Shown here in pieces: positions 25,801 through 33,307 of a stretch of DNA of 64,000 bases. Made by a program: the position numbers and the translations under genes. Where the stretch lies: assembly GCA_009767595.1 (NCBI GenBank), contig VSDK01012488.1:361177-425176 (forward strand), in the 5' to 3' direction. Under the pieces are notes generated by a model that saw only the letters and a list, made by a program, of their open reading frames with translations, searched no databases and was not told the DNA's origin. Each line of letters begins with the position of its first letter. The stretch's first letter is position 1. This DNA comes from Symbiodinium kawagutii (lineage: Eukaryota; Sar; Dinophyceae; Suessiales; Symbiodiniaceae).

Positions 25801-26966
25801 CTTAGGATGAATATATACGTGTAACATGGTGTAGCTACATGTGTAGATACAAGCAAGTTTACTACAATTGACATCAACCAACTGACTGGGCCAACCAACA
25901 TGTTGGGTTTACCGGGGCGGTTTGCCCGGGCTTGCATCAGGATCCAGATTTCAAGTGCATGTGTGTCCGCAGCCGTTTGTTGTTAGTGTCAATGGCATGT
26001 TGTTTTTCCCATGGTTTTTAGCAGGCAAAATGATGGTTTTATAAACGATGCATTACTTTCATCATTCGGGAACATGCAACACAACAGTGTTGAAGTCCTG
26101 CAATTTTGGACGCGTTTTTTCGCCAGATTTGGCGGAAAAAATGATGATGCATTGGCTTTTACAATGGATCATGCGGGTCCAAAATCACAAAACAGGGTTG
26201 AAAGTCAAAGACAGCAGAACAACTTCAGCTGCTGACCTCAGCAGAACACAGCCATGAACTCTCTGTGGCTCGCCTTGAGTCTCTGTGTGCTGCTGCGAGT
26301 GCGCGGAGTCCCGCTGCCGTAGCATCAACTGCGTGTGCCAGTGCAGGCGAACGTTAACATGCCCCACCCCACACCACCCCGTGCCCCAACGTAACATCAA
26401 CTGCGTGTGCAAGTGCAAGCGAACGTTAACATGCCCCACCCCACACCACCCCGTGCCCCAACGTAACATCAACTGCGTGTGCAAGTGCAAGCGAACGTTA
26501 ACATGCCCCACCCCACCCCACCCCGTGCCCCCAACGTACATCAACTGCGTGTGCAAGTGCAAGCGAACGTTAACATGCCCCACCCCACCCCACCCCGTGC
26601 AAGACCCCAAAACTTTGTCTACGGCCCGGGCAAACCCCCCCGGTAGACCCAACATGTTGCAAGATGGCAGTGGGTCAAAACCCTGTACCCCTAGATCCCC
26701 TATCATCAACCATTGTTTTCCCTATGAAATTGTTGGTTATCATCCCCCACTATTGGTTGGTTAATATTGACCCCCGCCTATTATTGTTGGTTCTTATCCA
26801 CCATCATTGGTTGGTTAAATGCTTGACCCATAGCAAGATCTCTTCAGCGGGCTTCCTTCATGTTCGCTTCCTCGAAGTCCGAGACTTTCCCCAGGCTCAC
26901 ACGCTGCGTACTGGAGCAGTCGCTCCTGGCGCGTACCTCTAAGCTGAAGACGGAAGCTGTCAGCAT
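10857..26966 (-). CDS. AIFM3: AIFM3-like Rieske/FAD oxidoreductase gene, 15 exons
   Basis: Apoptosis-inducing-factor-like flavoprotein with an N-terminal Rieske domain. The family passes electrons between NAD(P)H, FAD and a [2Fe-2S] cluster; animal AIFM3 is mitochondrial. Exons, in order: 26853-26966, 25348-25549, 24889-24968, 24020-24159, 20608-20658, 20339-20450, 19270-19365, 18368-18451, 17246-17362, 16119-16155, 13907-14084, 13168-13361, 12558-12634, 11654-11707, 10857-11048. They sum to 1728 bases: one frame of 575 codons plus TGA, close to the length of animal AIFM3 (about 600). Domains: Rieske (about residues 39-130), FAD-binding GGG motif (about 145-160), LPYDR motif, ATGGSPRKL, TPEDA, NAD-binding VVGGSFIGMEV (about 294-304), FAAGDV, and a C-terminal NRDPIAV...AELMRRG segment. 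All acceptors are AG; donors are 8 GC and 6 GT. Least certain are the exon-7 donor, the last exon beyond codon GTVTW (a further exon is possible), and the start. The first exon's ATG gives a short N-terminus without an obvious targeting peptide. Confidence 0.9.
11097..11575. repeat. Degenerate ATAGGTGATTAACC repeat, interrupted by an inverted-repeat element
   Basis: Many imperfect 12-16 base copies of CATAGGTGATTAACCA in the intron between AIFM3-like exons 14 and 15. A family-C element (11240-11362) splits the array. Confidence 0.8.
11238..11362. mobile_element. MITE-like inverted-repeat element, family C
   Basis: GGGGAGTTAAACCTACCTGG CAATGGAAAATCACC at one end and its diverged complement GGTGGATTCTCCAGCCAGCC ATGTTAGTTTACC at the other. 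Confidence 0.65.
11654..11707 (-). CDS. AIFM3: AIFM3-like exon 14
   Basis: Eighteen codons, VSNMEFISYYTEDLTGDH, equivalent to KFVAFYTKGDEV in AIFM3. AG/G acceptor and a GC donor chosen because it keeps the frame with exon 15. Confidence 0.78.
12167..12275. mobile_element. MITE-like element, family A
   Basis: Left end GTGGGTGTTTCTCAAAATAG, right end TAACTTGAGAAACC; the interior includes the AATCAT..ATATACCATCC segment seen in other copies. In the AIFM3-like intron between exons 13 and 14. Confidence 0.6.
12558..12634 (-). CDS. AIFM3: AIFM3-like exon 13, start of C-terminal domain
   Basis: Encodes LFGNLNLRFVGHAPEALDRV and IIEGD; the family has FGKSLRYAG....D.VII.GD. GC donor in phase 0. Confidence 0.9.
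12826..12932. mobile_element. MITE-like element, family A
   Basis: Left GTTGGTTTCGACCTAG with GGGGGACCCCAAAG, interior GGTTTATTACT...GGTTAATATTGGATGA, right GGGGTCCCCTATTTTAAGAA. In the intron between AIFM3-like exons 12 and 13. Confidence 0.68.
13168..13361 (-). CDS. AIFM3: AIFM3-like exon 12, second FAD-binding motif
   Basis: Contains ENLFAAGDVCAYPAVKTGQR, EHWDVAMQQGRVAAQNMLGK and TTPFFWS. AAGDV is the second FAD-contact motif; HW..A..QGR.AA.NM is diagnostic of AIF proteins. The GC donor in phase 1 joins to exon 13 as FFWSGLFGNLNLRF. Confidence 0.95.
13907..14084 (-). CDS. AIFM3: AIFM3-like exon 11, NAD domain end
   Basis: Encodes VEWFGTSQVRLFRGNEVVNG, then VEFEDGEVLPADAVVVGAGV and LPNTRFVEGLSLD. 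This is the family pattern V.L.dG..l.aD.vvvg.GV.PNT.F. GT donor in phase 2. Confidence 0.93.
14142..14207. repeat. 33-bp tandem duplication
   Basis: AACCTGGGTAGATCTTGG... occurs twice, head to tail, with one mismatch. It lies in the intron directly upstream of AIFM3-like exon 11. Confidence 0.92.
15200..15345. repeat. CAACCA/CAAGAA low-complexity tract
   Basis: Hexamer-like ACAACC and CACAAG repeats, giving Asn/His-rich false ORFs. Intronic. Confidence 0.9.
15800..15893. mobile_element. MITE-like element, family D
   Basis: GAACTGGTTAGTTCCTTTTG AAAAATATGAG ... GGGAAATCAAAAAAATGCCT CAAACCACCAGG. Abuts the family C copy. Confidence 0.5.
15890..16006. mobile_element. MITE-like element, family C, best copy
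   Basis: GTAAACTAACCTGGCAACGG AAAATC at the left and GATTTTCCGTTGCCAGGTTA GTTTAAC at the right form a near-perfect inverted repeat of about 27 bases around a 55-base centre. About 110 bases from AIFM3-like exon 10. Confidence 0.78.
16119..16155 (-). CDS. AIFM3: AIFM3-like exon 10, 37-base exon
   Basis: Encodes VGASFARKLQKE plus one base. It continues GKK of exon 9 and joins exon 11 as KLQKEGVEWFG. A GC donor (GAAG/GCCGCC) and AG/GTGTGG acceptor make the frame continuous. Confidence 0.82.
16195..16345. repeat. TGGATGGTTGGCA minisatellite
   Basis: Imperfect 13-15 base repeats of TGGCATGGATGGT, in the AIFM3-like intron between exons 9 and 10, directly upstream of exon 10. Confidence 0.88.
16412..16636. 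repeat. CpG-rich cluster of GCTTCCGCG motifs
   Basis: About 16 copies of GCTTCCGCG or close variants in 225 bases, unevenly spaced and often followed by GAG or GGA to give CTTCCGCGGAGCTTCCGCGG. GC-rich in an AT-rich setting. It lies in the AIFM3-like intron between exons 9 and 10. No coding frame was recognised. Confidence 0.85.
17246..17362 (-). CDS. AIFM3: AIFM3-like exon 9, NAD(P)H-binding domain
   Basis: Encodes VVGGSFIGMEVASSLAKKGC then DVAVIAMETVPFERVLGKK, 39 codons. This is the second Rossmann motif (V-x-G-x-x-F-x-G-M-E-V) plus the conserved PFERVLG. GT donor, phase 0. Confidence 0.94.
17563..17600 (+). repeat. Telomere-like GGGTAGGGTTAGGG patch
   Basis: A short run TAGGGGTAGGGTTAGGGTT, within an AIFM3-like intron. 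Related GGGTAGG pieces lie at 17405-17435. Too short to be a telomere. Confidence 0.6.
18368..18451 (-). CDS. AIFM3: AIFM3-like exon 8, TPEDA motif
   Basis: Encodes DLKNIFTLRTPEDAANIAAL and AKKGQKMI, exactly 28 codons. Matches the family segment ENVFTIRTPEDANRV...A, which leads into the NAD-binding Rossmann strand. GT donor in phase 0. Confidence 0.92.
18570..18680. repeat. (GACA)n/(GACG)n microsatellite
   Basis: Perfect GACA units change to GACG/GCCG units and back. Intronic in the AIFM3-like gene, just upstream of exon 8. Confidence 0.95.
19270..19365 (-). CDS. AIFM3: AIFM3-like exon 7, ATGGSPR motif
   Basis: Encodes DQPAELKYDKVLVATGGSPR then KLFVPGSEPCQI. The ATGG(S)PR motif closes the first FAD-binding half. 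The acceptor CCCCCAG/GAT keeps the frame from exon 6. The donor is tentative (ATC/GCGCCC chosen because it preserves phase 0). An 86-base partial copy of the exon 5' half and its splice site lies directly upstream at 19408-19484. Confidence 0.85.
19322..19484 (-). repeat. 86-bp tandem duplication covering an exon/intron border
   Basis: The block running from GTGGCCACTAAGACC to GAGCCTGCCCTT occurs twice, starting at 19322 and at 19408. On the coding strand it contains the acceptor CCCCCAG and the exon-7 stretch DQPAELKYDKVLVAT. The period (86) is not a multiple of 3, so keeping both copies in the mRNA would shift the frame. Use of the downstream acceptor restores it. The copies are almost identical, so the duplication is recent. 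Confidence 0.9.
19538..19634. mobile_element. MITE-like element, family D
   Basis: GTTGAACCACCCCAATGAAA AATATGCTTGTCAACCAAAC, then GCTAGGGAAAATAAAAAAGG TTTGAAACCAGCAACCAG. The same modules in the same order occur at 29.16 and 42.13 kb. Confidence 0.6.
19766..19872. repeat. (CAA)n/(CAG)n microsatellite
   Basis: CAACAA trinucleotides followed by CAGCAG; intronic. Confidence 0.95.
20165..20300. repeat. CCCCTATTAGTAGCC minisatellite
   Basis: Short imperfect repeats of CCTATTAGTAG in the intron just after AIFM3-like exon 6. Confidence 0.8.
20339..20450 (-). CDS. AIFM3: AIFM3-like exon 6
   Basis: Encodes LRSESFYKDYDIEVVKGATV then TKLNTKDQTVFYTSE, matching the family segment LR...F....GIEV......V..VD...K.V.F. 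GT donor in phase 0. Confidence 0.88.
20608..20658 (-). CDS. AIFM3: AIFM3-like exon 5, PYDR..LSK motif
   Basis: A 51-base exon encoding PYDRVQLSKALDKPVD plus a split Lys codon. PYDR..LSK is a hallmark of AIFM3/ferredoxin-reductase-type flavoproteins. It is separated from exon 4 by the intron that holds the 46-bp satellite. Confidence 0.9.
20729..20834. mobile_element. MITE-like element, family A, best copy
   Basis: Terminal inverted repeats of about 21 bases: ATGTGGTGGTTTCTCAAAAT at the left and its complement ATTTTGAGAAACCACCAT at the right, each followed inward by GGGG(TA)CCCC. Interior TTACTACTACAAATGATTAA. It lies directly upstream of AIFM3-like exon 5. Confidence 0.8.
21163..23620. repeat. 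46-bp satellite array, 53 exact periods
   Basis: A unit of 46 bases (core AATCAGGAAATTAATCTACA then TATTGTAATACTAATCATTA and ATCAAT) repeats head to tail. The block ATTAATCAAT recurs from 21163 to 23601, 2438 bases, which is exactly 53 times 46; I saw no indel and no substitution. The unit is about 80% A+T. It sits inside the AIFM3-like intron between exons 4 and 5. Degenerate flank copies (ATTGCTCTACATAATTATTG; TTGCTCTACATATTGCTCTG) border it on both sides. Confidence 0.98.
24020..24159 (-). CDS. AIFM3: AIFM3-like exon 4, FAD-binding dinucleotide motif
   Basis: Contains RRCFVLLGGGCASLAAAETL followed by RQEGFTGRIVMVTKENHL, the first Rossmann betaalphabeta unit that binds FAD (G-x-G-x-x-S here). 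The exon ends CAT TT at a GT donor; the split Leu codon is completed by the first base of exon 5, giving ENHLPYDR as in the family. Confidence is very high for both the family and the splice. Confidence 0.93.
24889..24968 (-). CDS. AIFM3: AIFM3-like exon 3, end of Rieske domain
   Basis: Translates to PSVDGIAVYKSEVKDG then ELFAQVPSEI, the last strands of the Rieske fold and linker. In the family this segment reads GLDSL..F.V...... VYV. It ends at a GC donor in phase 0. Confidence 0.82.
25211..25284. mobile_element. MITE-like element, family A, short copy
   Basis: TAGGTGTTTCTCAAAATAGG ... ATTTTGAGAAACCACCATA with an interior deletion, in the intron after the Rieske exon. Confidence 0.7.
25348..25549 (-). 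CDS. AIFM3: AIFM3-like exon 2, Rieske [2Fe-2S] domain
   Basis: Carries both halves of the Rieske cluster ligand set: CSHYGAPL (C-x-H, about residues 64-66) and CPLHDAAFD (C-x2-H, about residues 89-92), then TGQVVRG. All four ligands are present, so the cluster site looks intact. The spacing between the halves is wider than usual because of a Gly-rich insert (STAGGRGGAP). It ends at a GC donor in phase 1; joined to exon 3 it reads VVRGPSVDGIAVYK. Confidence 0.9.
26323..26611. repeat. 72-bp tandem repeat, about four copies, open in frame
   Basis: The block CATCAACTGCGTGTGC starts at 26323, 26395, 26467 and 26539, period 72. As 72 is divisible by three, frames stay open: the plus strand reads INCVCKCKRTLTCPTPHHPV repeatedly. 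It lies in intron 1 of the AIFM3-like gene, so the ORF is probably a by-product of the repeat. Each unit holds the palindrome GTTAAC. Confidence 0.93.
26666..26835. mobile_element. MITE-like element, family B, compound
   Basis: GTGGGTCAAAACCC, CATCAACCATTGTTTTCCCT and GGTTGGTTAATATTGACCCC, followed by a second partial copy ending GGTTGGTTAAATGCTTGACC. Immediately downstream of AIFM3-like exon 1. Confidence 0.6.
26853..26966 (-). CDS. AIFM3: AIFM3-like exon 1, start codon and pre-Rieske segment
   Basis: Encodes 38 residues from an ATG at 26966-26964. It ends FEEANMKE at a GC donor and continues in phase 0 into EVKLEGG of exon 2. The join VSDFEEANMKE/EVKLEGGSAVLV matches the opening of the Rieske domain in AIFM3 (VKDLENGQMREVEL type), which is why this exon is assigned here. 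Candidate AG acceptors lie just upstream of the ATG, so a spliced-leader site directly before the start is possible but not shown. Confidence 0.72.
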
Positions 26967-26999
26967 GACCTGTCAGCTGCGCAAAAGTTCGGATTCCGA

Positions 27000-28630
27000 A
27001 AGGCCCAAGAGATTTCCCCGAAAGAAAACATGTGAAAACAAGGGAAAACTTATGTTTTTAAAGACCAGAAATGGAAAGGAAAGGGAAGGTACTCACAACC
27101 AAAAATTCCGATTCCAAGGCACCGCTAGAGGTCTGAAATCCCATCTTTCCACAACTGCGGGAACAGTTGCTACAGTCCAGCGGCAGCTGCTGGCTGTGTT
27201 CCAGCTTCTTTCAGGCACAGTCAGCCTCCTTCCAGCAAGGCTGCACTGTTGCATGGCAGCCTGAATCCATCGTTTGGACTGGGACCAGGCACTCATTGCC
27301 TCGACGAAAATGGCAAGAGCGCGAAAAGTCGACACATTTCCTACTGAGCCGAGACAGTGCAGAGAGTCAGGAGCCATATAATCTATATAATGTGTAGCAT
27401 GTGGTCACAATAATATGAGATATGTGATACGTATGCCTGTGCATCTATATAGATATATATACATATATCTATATATGATGCTCATAATGTAAAACTCTAC
27501 ATATGAATACATATGCACAACACAAGATATACACAGCATGTCTTTTCACGTGCATGATTCGAAGTGGTTGCCCCAATGAGCACCTGGCTCTGCTGCATAC
27601 TCAAGGTCCCCAGATTTGAAGGAAGAAATAGTGCCCTGTCACAAAGAACAAGTTTGGACCTGGCCTGATGTTGATCGAAAATCAAACAGCAATCCTCCCT
27701 GGCTTCCAATTTGGGGTTTCGTCAACAGTCCTTGCCAGCGAACCTGAAGCGCTGTGTCAAGAAACAGCCTCTGTTTATTTCCGCAGGTTGGTACTTACGA
27801 TGCAAACATCTGAGTATCTCCCAAAATAGTGGTACCCCCGGTCAACCAATGGTGTTCATTTGTAAAATGATCATTAGCTCTGGTGGGGCCCATAGCGGTT
27901 ACCCAATGGCTTGGCACATACACCATCTTTTCATCTTGGGTATGCATCTTATGAGCCTGGCTAACTGCCTCCATCCCTAAGCCTTAAAAACGAATGTGTA
28001 TTCAAATAGACGTATGCCTATCTATTCTAACATAGATAGATTCGTATGCATAATAGCCTATGTTTCAGGCAGAAAAACCTACATCTCCCAGGCAGTTTTC
28101 CTTGCCGCAGCCCACTGAACTCTTCGGCAGCCCGGCTGTAACAGGATGGTCACTAGCCCAGCTTGGTCTTGGATGTGACTGAAACAACCTGCGGCACAGC
28201 TGTTGTGGAGGCTTGACCTACGTCCCAGTAGACACAAGGTCTGGATCTCCTTGATCTCAATACAACTTCCAAAGGGCCGACCTATGGGTTGCCTGGGTCG
28301 ATGATGGGACAAACAACGGCAACAAGAACAATCCGAAAATACAATCGCTCAATGATCGCTTCATCGCCAACAAACCACGTGCATCACGACCATTACCTAT
28401 TGTGGATTGATTCTACTTGTTGATGAGTGGCTATTCCCACCAGGGCTCATGATCATCTTCCACAATTTCATGAGCCAGAGGAACTCCACTTGTGCCAACA
28501 ACCAGGTGTTTCGAGGTGTTCATTTGCGCTTACACCTGTGAGGCATAGTACAATCACGGTACAATCATGGCCACTGGGACCATGGGACCATCCACGTGAC
28601 CATCACATCTGATAGCCCTGGAATCACGTC
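27000..28630. other. Between FMRP-like and AIFM3-like exons; no recognised exon
   Basis: A GC-balanced block at 27090-27380 is open on the minus strand (MQQCSLAGRRLTVPERSW) and another at 28080-28310; neither matches a family. A degraded family A end lies near 27.81 kb. Confidence 0.35.
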
Positions 28631-28635
28631 ACAGC

Positions 28636-28713
28636 AACATCCGTTCAGTTCGGGGACAGCGCGTCGGTGCTGTGACTCCGGCTCCCAACGGCGCTCGGTG
28701 ACTATCAACATCC
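28636..28713 (-). CDS. Possible FMRP-like exon (KH0 region), tentative
   Basis: After a CCAG acceptor the frame compatible with the preceding exon reads GMLIVTERRWEPESQHRRAV. FMRP has a degenerate KH0 domain here (LVILSINEVTSKRAHML), to which this is at best loosely similar. GC-rich third positions support coding. The 3' end is not determined. Confidence 0.3.
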
Positions 28714-28951
28714 CTGGCTCTGAATCGCTCCCCTAAACTTTGAATGGTTGGAAACCATCAACGATTACCTTCCCCAGATCATCATGATCATTGATGCTTT
28801 CAACAATCTCAGTATGAATTCGACATGATGCACCGTTATTGACCACAAGAAAACCCACATGATTCATCATGGTTCAGCGACGCCTGACCATGGTCCACCT
28901 TGATCCACTGCCACCTGGCTTCAGCACGACCAGCGCCCCGCGGGCCTAAGC

Positions 28952-29003
28952 CGTCCTCAGTGTTCATCCAGCTTTGAAGCCCGGCTGGGAGCTGAAAGGT
29001 CTC
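28952..29003 (-). CDS. FMR1: FMRP-like exon: post-Agenet helix
   Basis: Encodes [17 protein letters not shown], equivalent to DTFHKIKLDVPEDLRQMC after the second Agenet domain. It ends in phase 1 at a GC donor. A possible next exon, 28713 downward, reads MLIVTERRWEPES in a compatible phase but has no firm family match. Confidence 0.65.
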
Positions 29004-32000
29004 CTGGTGGATGGGAACGAACGGCTCGCAGCATCAAACGCATCAACCATCAACGCACGTGGGTGGTTGGTCACCACGTGTGACTTATAGGGGATTATAG
29101 CATGGCTAATAGCAAGGGATAACAACCAACAATAGTGGTGAAAACAACTACTGCTTGGTGGTTGAACCACTCCTACGAAAAATATCGGTCAACCAAGCAT
29201 TTGTTATGAATTACTAAGGAAAATCAAAAATGTTGAAAACCACCAACAACCAGATTAACCATTGACTGACTAAGGATGGTGGATTCATCAAGCGCAAGCC
29301 ATTAACTGACCAATAAACGACAACTTGGTCAACCAGGAAACATCAAGGTAGTCACACATCAAACATCAACTTGCACTCAAGGGACATTGATTGGTAAAAA
29401 TGTTTCGCAATTGTCAATCGTGCGTAGCTAAATATGAATTGCTACAGTGGTTCCGATCACCTATCATCCACCATTGACCATCAACCGCCGTTATCATTAT
29501 ATACTCAGGTTATGAGCGACCATCAACTACCATATGTAGTTGGCAATCCGTACTATCTACAGTAATATTCTACAGTACTCAGGGCTCATTCTTTGTCGAT
29601 GACATCACCTTAACTTCGTTGGTGATTTCTGATACCTGTTGACACAAAGGGAAGCTATGGAAACACAGACCGTATGTGATAAGCGGCTAGGCTACTGGCT
29701 ATTACAACAAATAGGCTACTGGTTGTCAGTAATCACAAAACACATAATGTCTGTCCCTCCCAAATCTCAGGCAATGAAAATATCTCTCTATCCGATACCA
29801 CTTGATCCAGCTGGTCAATCATTATTCTGAGTTCGTGACTTTTGCTAATGTACCGGGACCCTCCAAGGAGGGACAAGGTGGTTGAGACATTTGGGGTCAC
29901 TAAACATCAGCTTCAGCTTCATCATACGTGGCACCGACCATTGCTGCAACATGCTGTTGAAACACTAATGGATTGGGATATGCAGGGAAACATAGAGATT
30001 TCGCCAAATCATTCTTGTTTTCATCACCGTCAATGAACCCCCCCAAATCATGTAAAGCGCAATATCTATATACACAGTCCATTTCCACAAAAGATCCTGT
30101 GTTAAAACTTGGAACCATTTCTAGCTTGCAGTGGTTGTACCATTTCACCAGCCTCACAATCGCTGCCAACGGTCAGTGAAAGCTTATGAATGAGTGAACC
30201 AGGATGGGGATAGTTCCGAGGTGAGGCCGCGAACGAACCAGAGGTGGTACCTAACTGCTGAGTTCACAGATTATTCAGCTGCCCTTGTACAGCACAATGG
30301 TCAATTCTACCAGCTCTGTTGGATTACAACCTTGCTGGAGATTCCACCTCAATATGAAGCTGGCTAAGTATATATTCTTCCATCATCCATGGTAAAAAAA
30401 CAAGTAGCCATATATAGCTGGTATATCCCATTATATCCCCTATAGTTGCTAGTTGTTATCCCCTATTCTTAACCATTAACCATTGGTTGGTTGGTTAATC
30501 ATGAGGGTTTACAAGTTCAGCTTTGCGTGTTACGTAATTCCGCGGTCGTGACGGAACGACCCAACGGGTGCAGGGCCCGACAGCGGCACCTGGTTGAGAG
30601 CCTCAGGGGACAAACCCGACCTCACAGCTACGGGCCTCAGCTTCTCCTGCGGCACTGGTTGACTGTCAACAAGTTGGCCAATGATGGTTGATGTATGTTG
30701 ATGTAATATGTATTAATAACTAATAACTAATAATAACTAATAACCAATGATTAATAACTAATAACTAATGATAAATGTATAACTAATGATAACTAATAAC
30801 CAATGATATATGTATTAATATGTTGATATCATTCAGGCTATGATGTTTGATGTTGATCACAGTTGGCCAATGATGGTTGATATAAGTTAGTCATGGATGG
30901 GTAAGCAATAGATGTAGCTAATCACCAGTAACTAAAAACTAATTATGTGGATCAACCAGTGATCAGTGGTTATGTATAATATGTAATATGTTGATACGAT
31001 TGAGATATGAAGCTAGCTAAGTAGTTGATATCATTCAGGCTATGACGCTTGATGTTGATCTCAGTTGGCTAGTGATGTTCAATGTTGGTATCATGAAGGC
31101 TAAGCAATGACCCCAGACATCTGCAAGGTACAAAAATACAATGGGAAAGTCCATGGAGTACCCTGGTGGGAGTACCACTGTGGAGTAGCACTGGTGTCAC
31201 GTGTGTTGATTTGAAAAATAGACAACACTTCTGAGGCCTAGTGATGTTTGATACATGTTGATATGTTGACATAAATCTTGATGTTGAGTATATCATGATT
31301 GTCGATCATCCTCACCAGTGGTTGAGAATGGTCACAAATGCTGAATGATAGGTGATCCTATGAAATAGCAAAGTGACTACGTAAGAAGTGATGCTGAAGA
31401 TTGTGTATCATGTTGCGTTCTAGGATGGGAAGGTATCAGGTCGTAGAGCAGCATACCACGGTCTAGAGTACTGTATAGCAAGCCGTATAGCACTGACTCC
31501 AGGACTGTATTTCGCAATGTTGGGTAAATTCTAGAATACGATGTCATCTCACCTGGCGGAGTCTATTTTCATACTGATGCACATCCTACGGATGCACATT
31601 CTATTGCTTTATGTGTTATATGACATATAAAGAGCTCATAGTGCTACTTTAACATATAGCAATAAGTTCTATTACAATATAACTCATGTGCAATATGAAC
31701 ATCAACGCATGTTGTATCAACTGCCAATTAGATTACATGGACGTCAAGATCTCTAACCTGTTTAATTTGTCTAATTTGATATCCTATGGTGTCATTGAAC
31801 ATCCCACACTACAATTTCATGCATACAACTTCGTTTCATCATACGGTGTTGTATCATCGCAAAAGCGTCCTTCTGCTCAAATGCGACGTCACATTGCATC
31901 ATATCACGTCGATTCTGCTTGACATTTGATCACCATCCAGTATCATGCAGTGCACTTGTATAGCATGTTAGAGGAGACTTGTATATCACCTTGTTGTCAC

Positions 32001-32737
32001 ATGTTATCACAATATGGTATGCTATGCAGTTTGGAATTTCTACTAGCATCAGTAGCAATATTGCTATTAGTGTTAGCAGCGTTCGTATTTCTTGGTAGTA
32101 ATGTGTGTGTGTGTAGTAGTATCATGCCTTAGTATAGTATATATATATATATATCTATAATGGTCTAGCAAAGGATCGGAGTATGCCATCCTGTAGTATC
32201 GTCAGCATCTCCCGTCCAGTACAGTATCCCATGGTAGAGTATAGTATGGTAAATTCGGATATGAACTACAGTCTACAGGGTATGATCTAGTGTGTACACT
32301 GCAGGTATATTATGAAAAATATTCACGCAAATGCAGTATGATAGTGTGCTAGTTTTCTTTAGAATCCAGAAAGCTATATATAGTGTATATGGTGTATGTA
32401 TGTGGCAAATGAAACCACATAGAAAACAATGGAATATTTCAACTCCGCAAACTATAATCTATATCCAACAAACAACTGCGTTATGGACTCCGTAAAAAAT
32501 AGAATTTAATTGTGCAAAATGGAATTGTTCACATAATTCAACCCAAATCAAACGACTCCGCAAATATCTTGCAATGATGTTGTTGACCTGCGCGGGCCCG
32601 ACGTGGGAGACCCCTGATCAATAAGTCCAATCAGAACATTAAGGCTGGGTGGCGCTAAAAGAATCCTACTTATGGTAGTCATTGATTCATTGATTCATTG
32701 ATTGATTGATTGATTGATTGATGGATGGATGGATGGA

Positions 32738-32770
<33 letters not shown>

Positions 32771-32801
32771 GTGATGATGATGGTGGCCGATGAGGATGAC
32801 T

Positions 32802-32857
<56 letters not shown>

Positions 32858-32965
32858 GATGATGTTAGTGAGCATGGAGCTGATGATGATGATGATGATG
32901 ATGATGATGACGATGATGATGATGATGATGATGATGGTGATGATGATGGTGATGCTGATAATGAC

Positions 32966-33014
<49 letters not shown>

Positions 33015-33108
33015 CTGGTGATGATGAGGATGATGACGATGATGATGATGATGATGATGGTGATGATAATAATGATGATGATGATGATAATAATAATGAT
33101 GGTGATGG

Positions 33109-33141
<33 letters not shown>

Positions 33142-33267
33142 CGATAGGGATGACGATGGTGATGACGATGGTGATGACGATGGTGATGATGATGACGACG
33201 ATGATGATGATGATGATGATGGTGATGATAATAATGATGATGATGATGATGATAATGCTGATGATGG

Positions 33268-33307
<40 letters not shown>

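Noticed and set aside
26185..26764. Cys-rich secreted protein gene on the plus strand (159 codons)
   Set aside because: The frame is created by a 72-bp minisatellite inside the AIFM3-like first intron; there is no signal peptide or non-repeat coding support.
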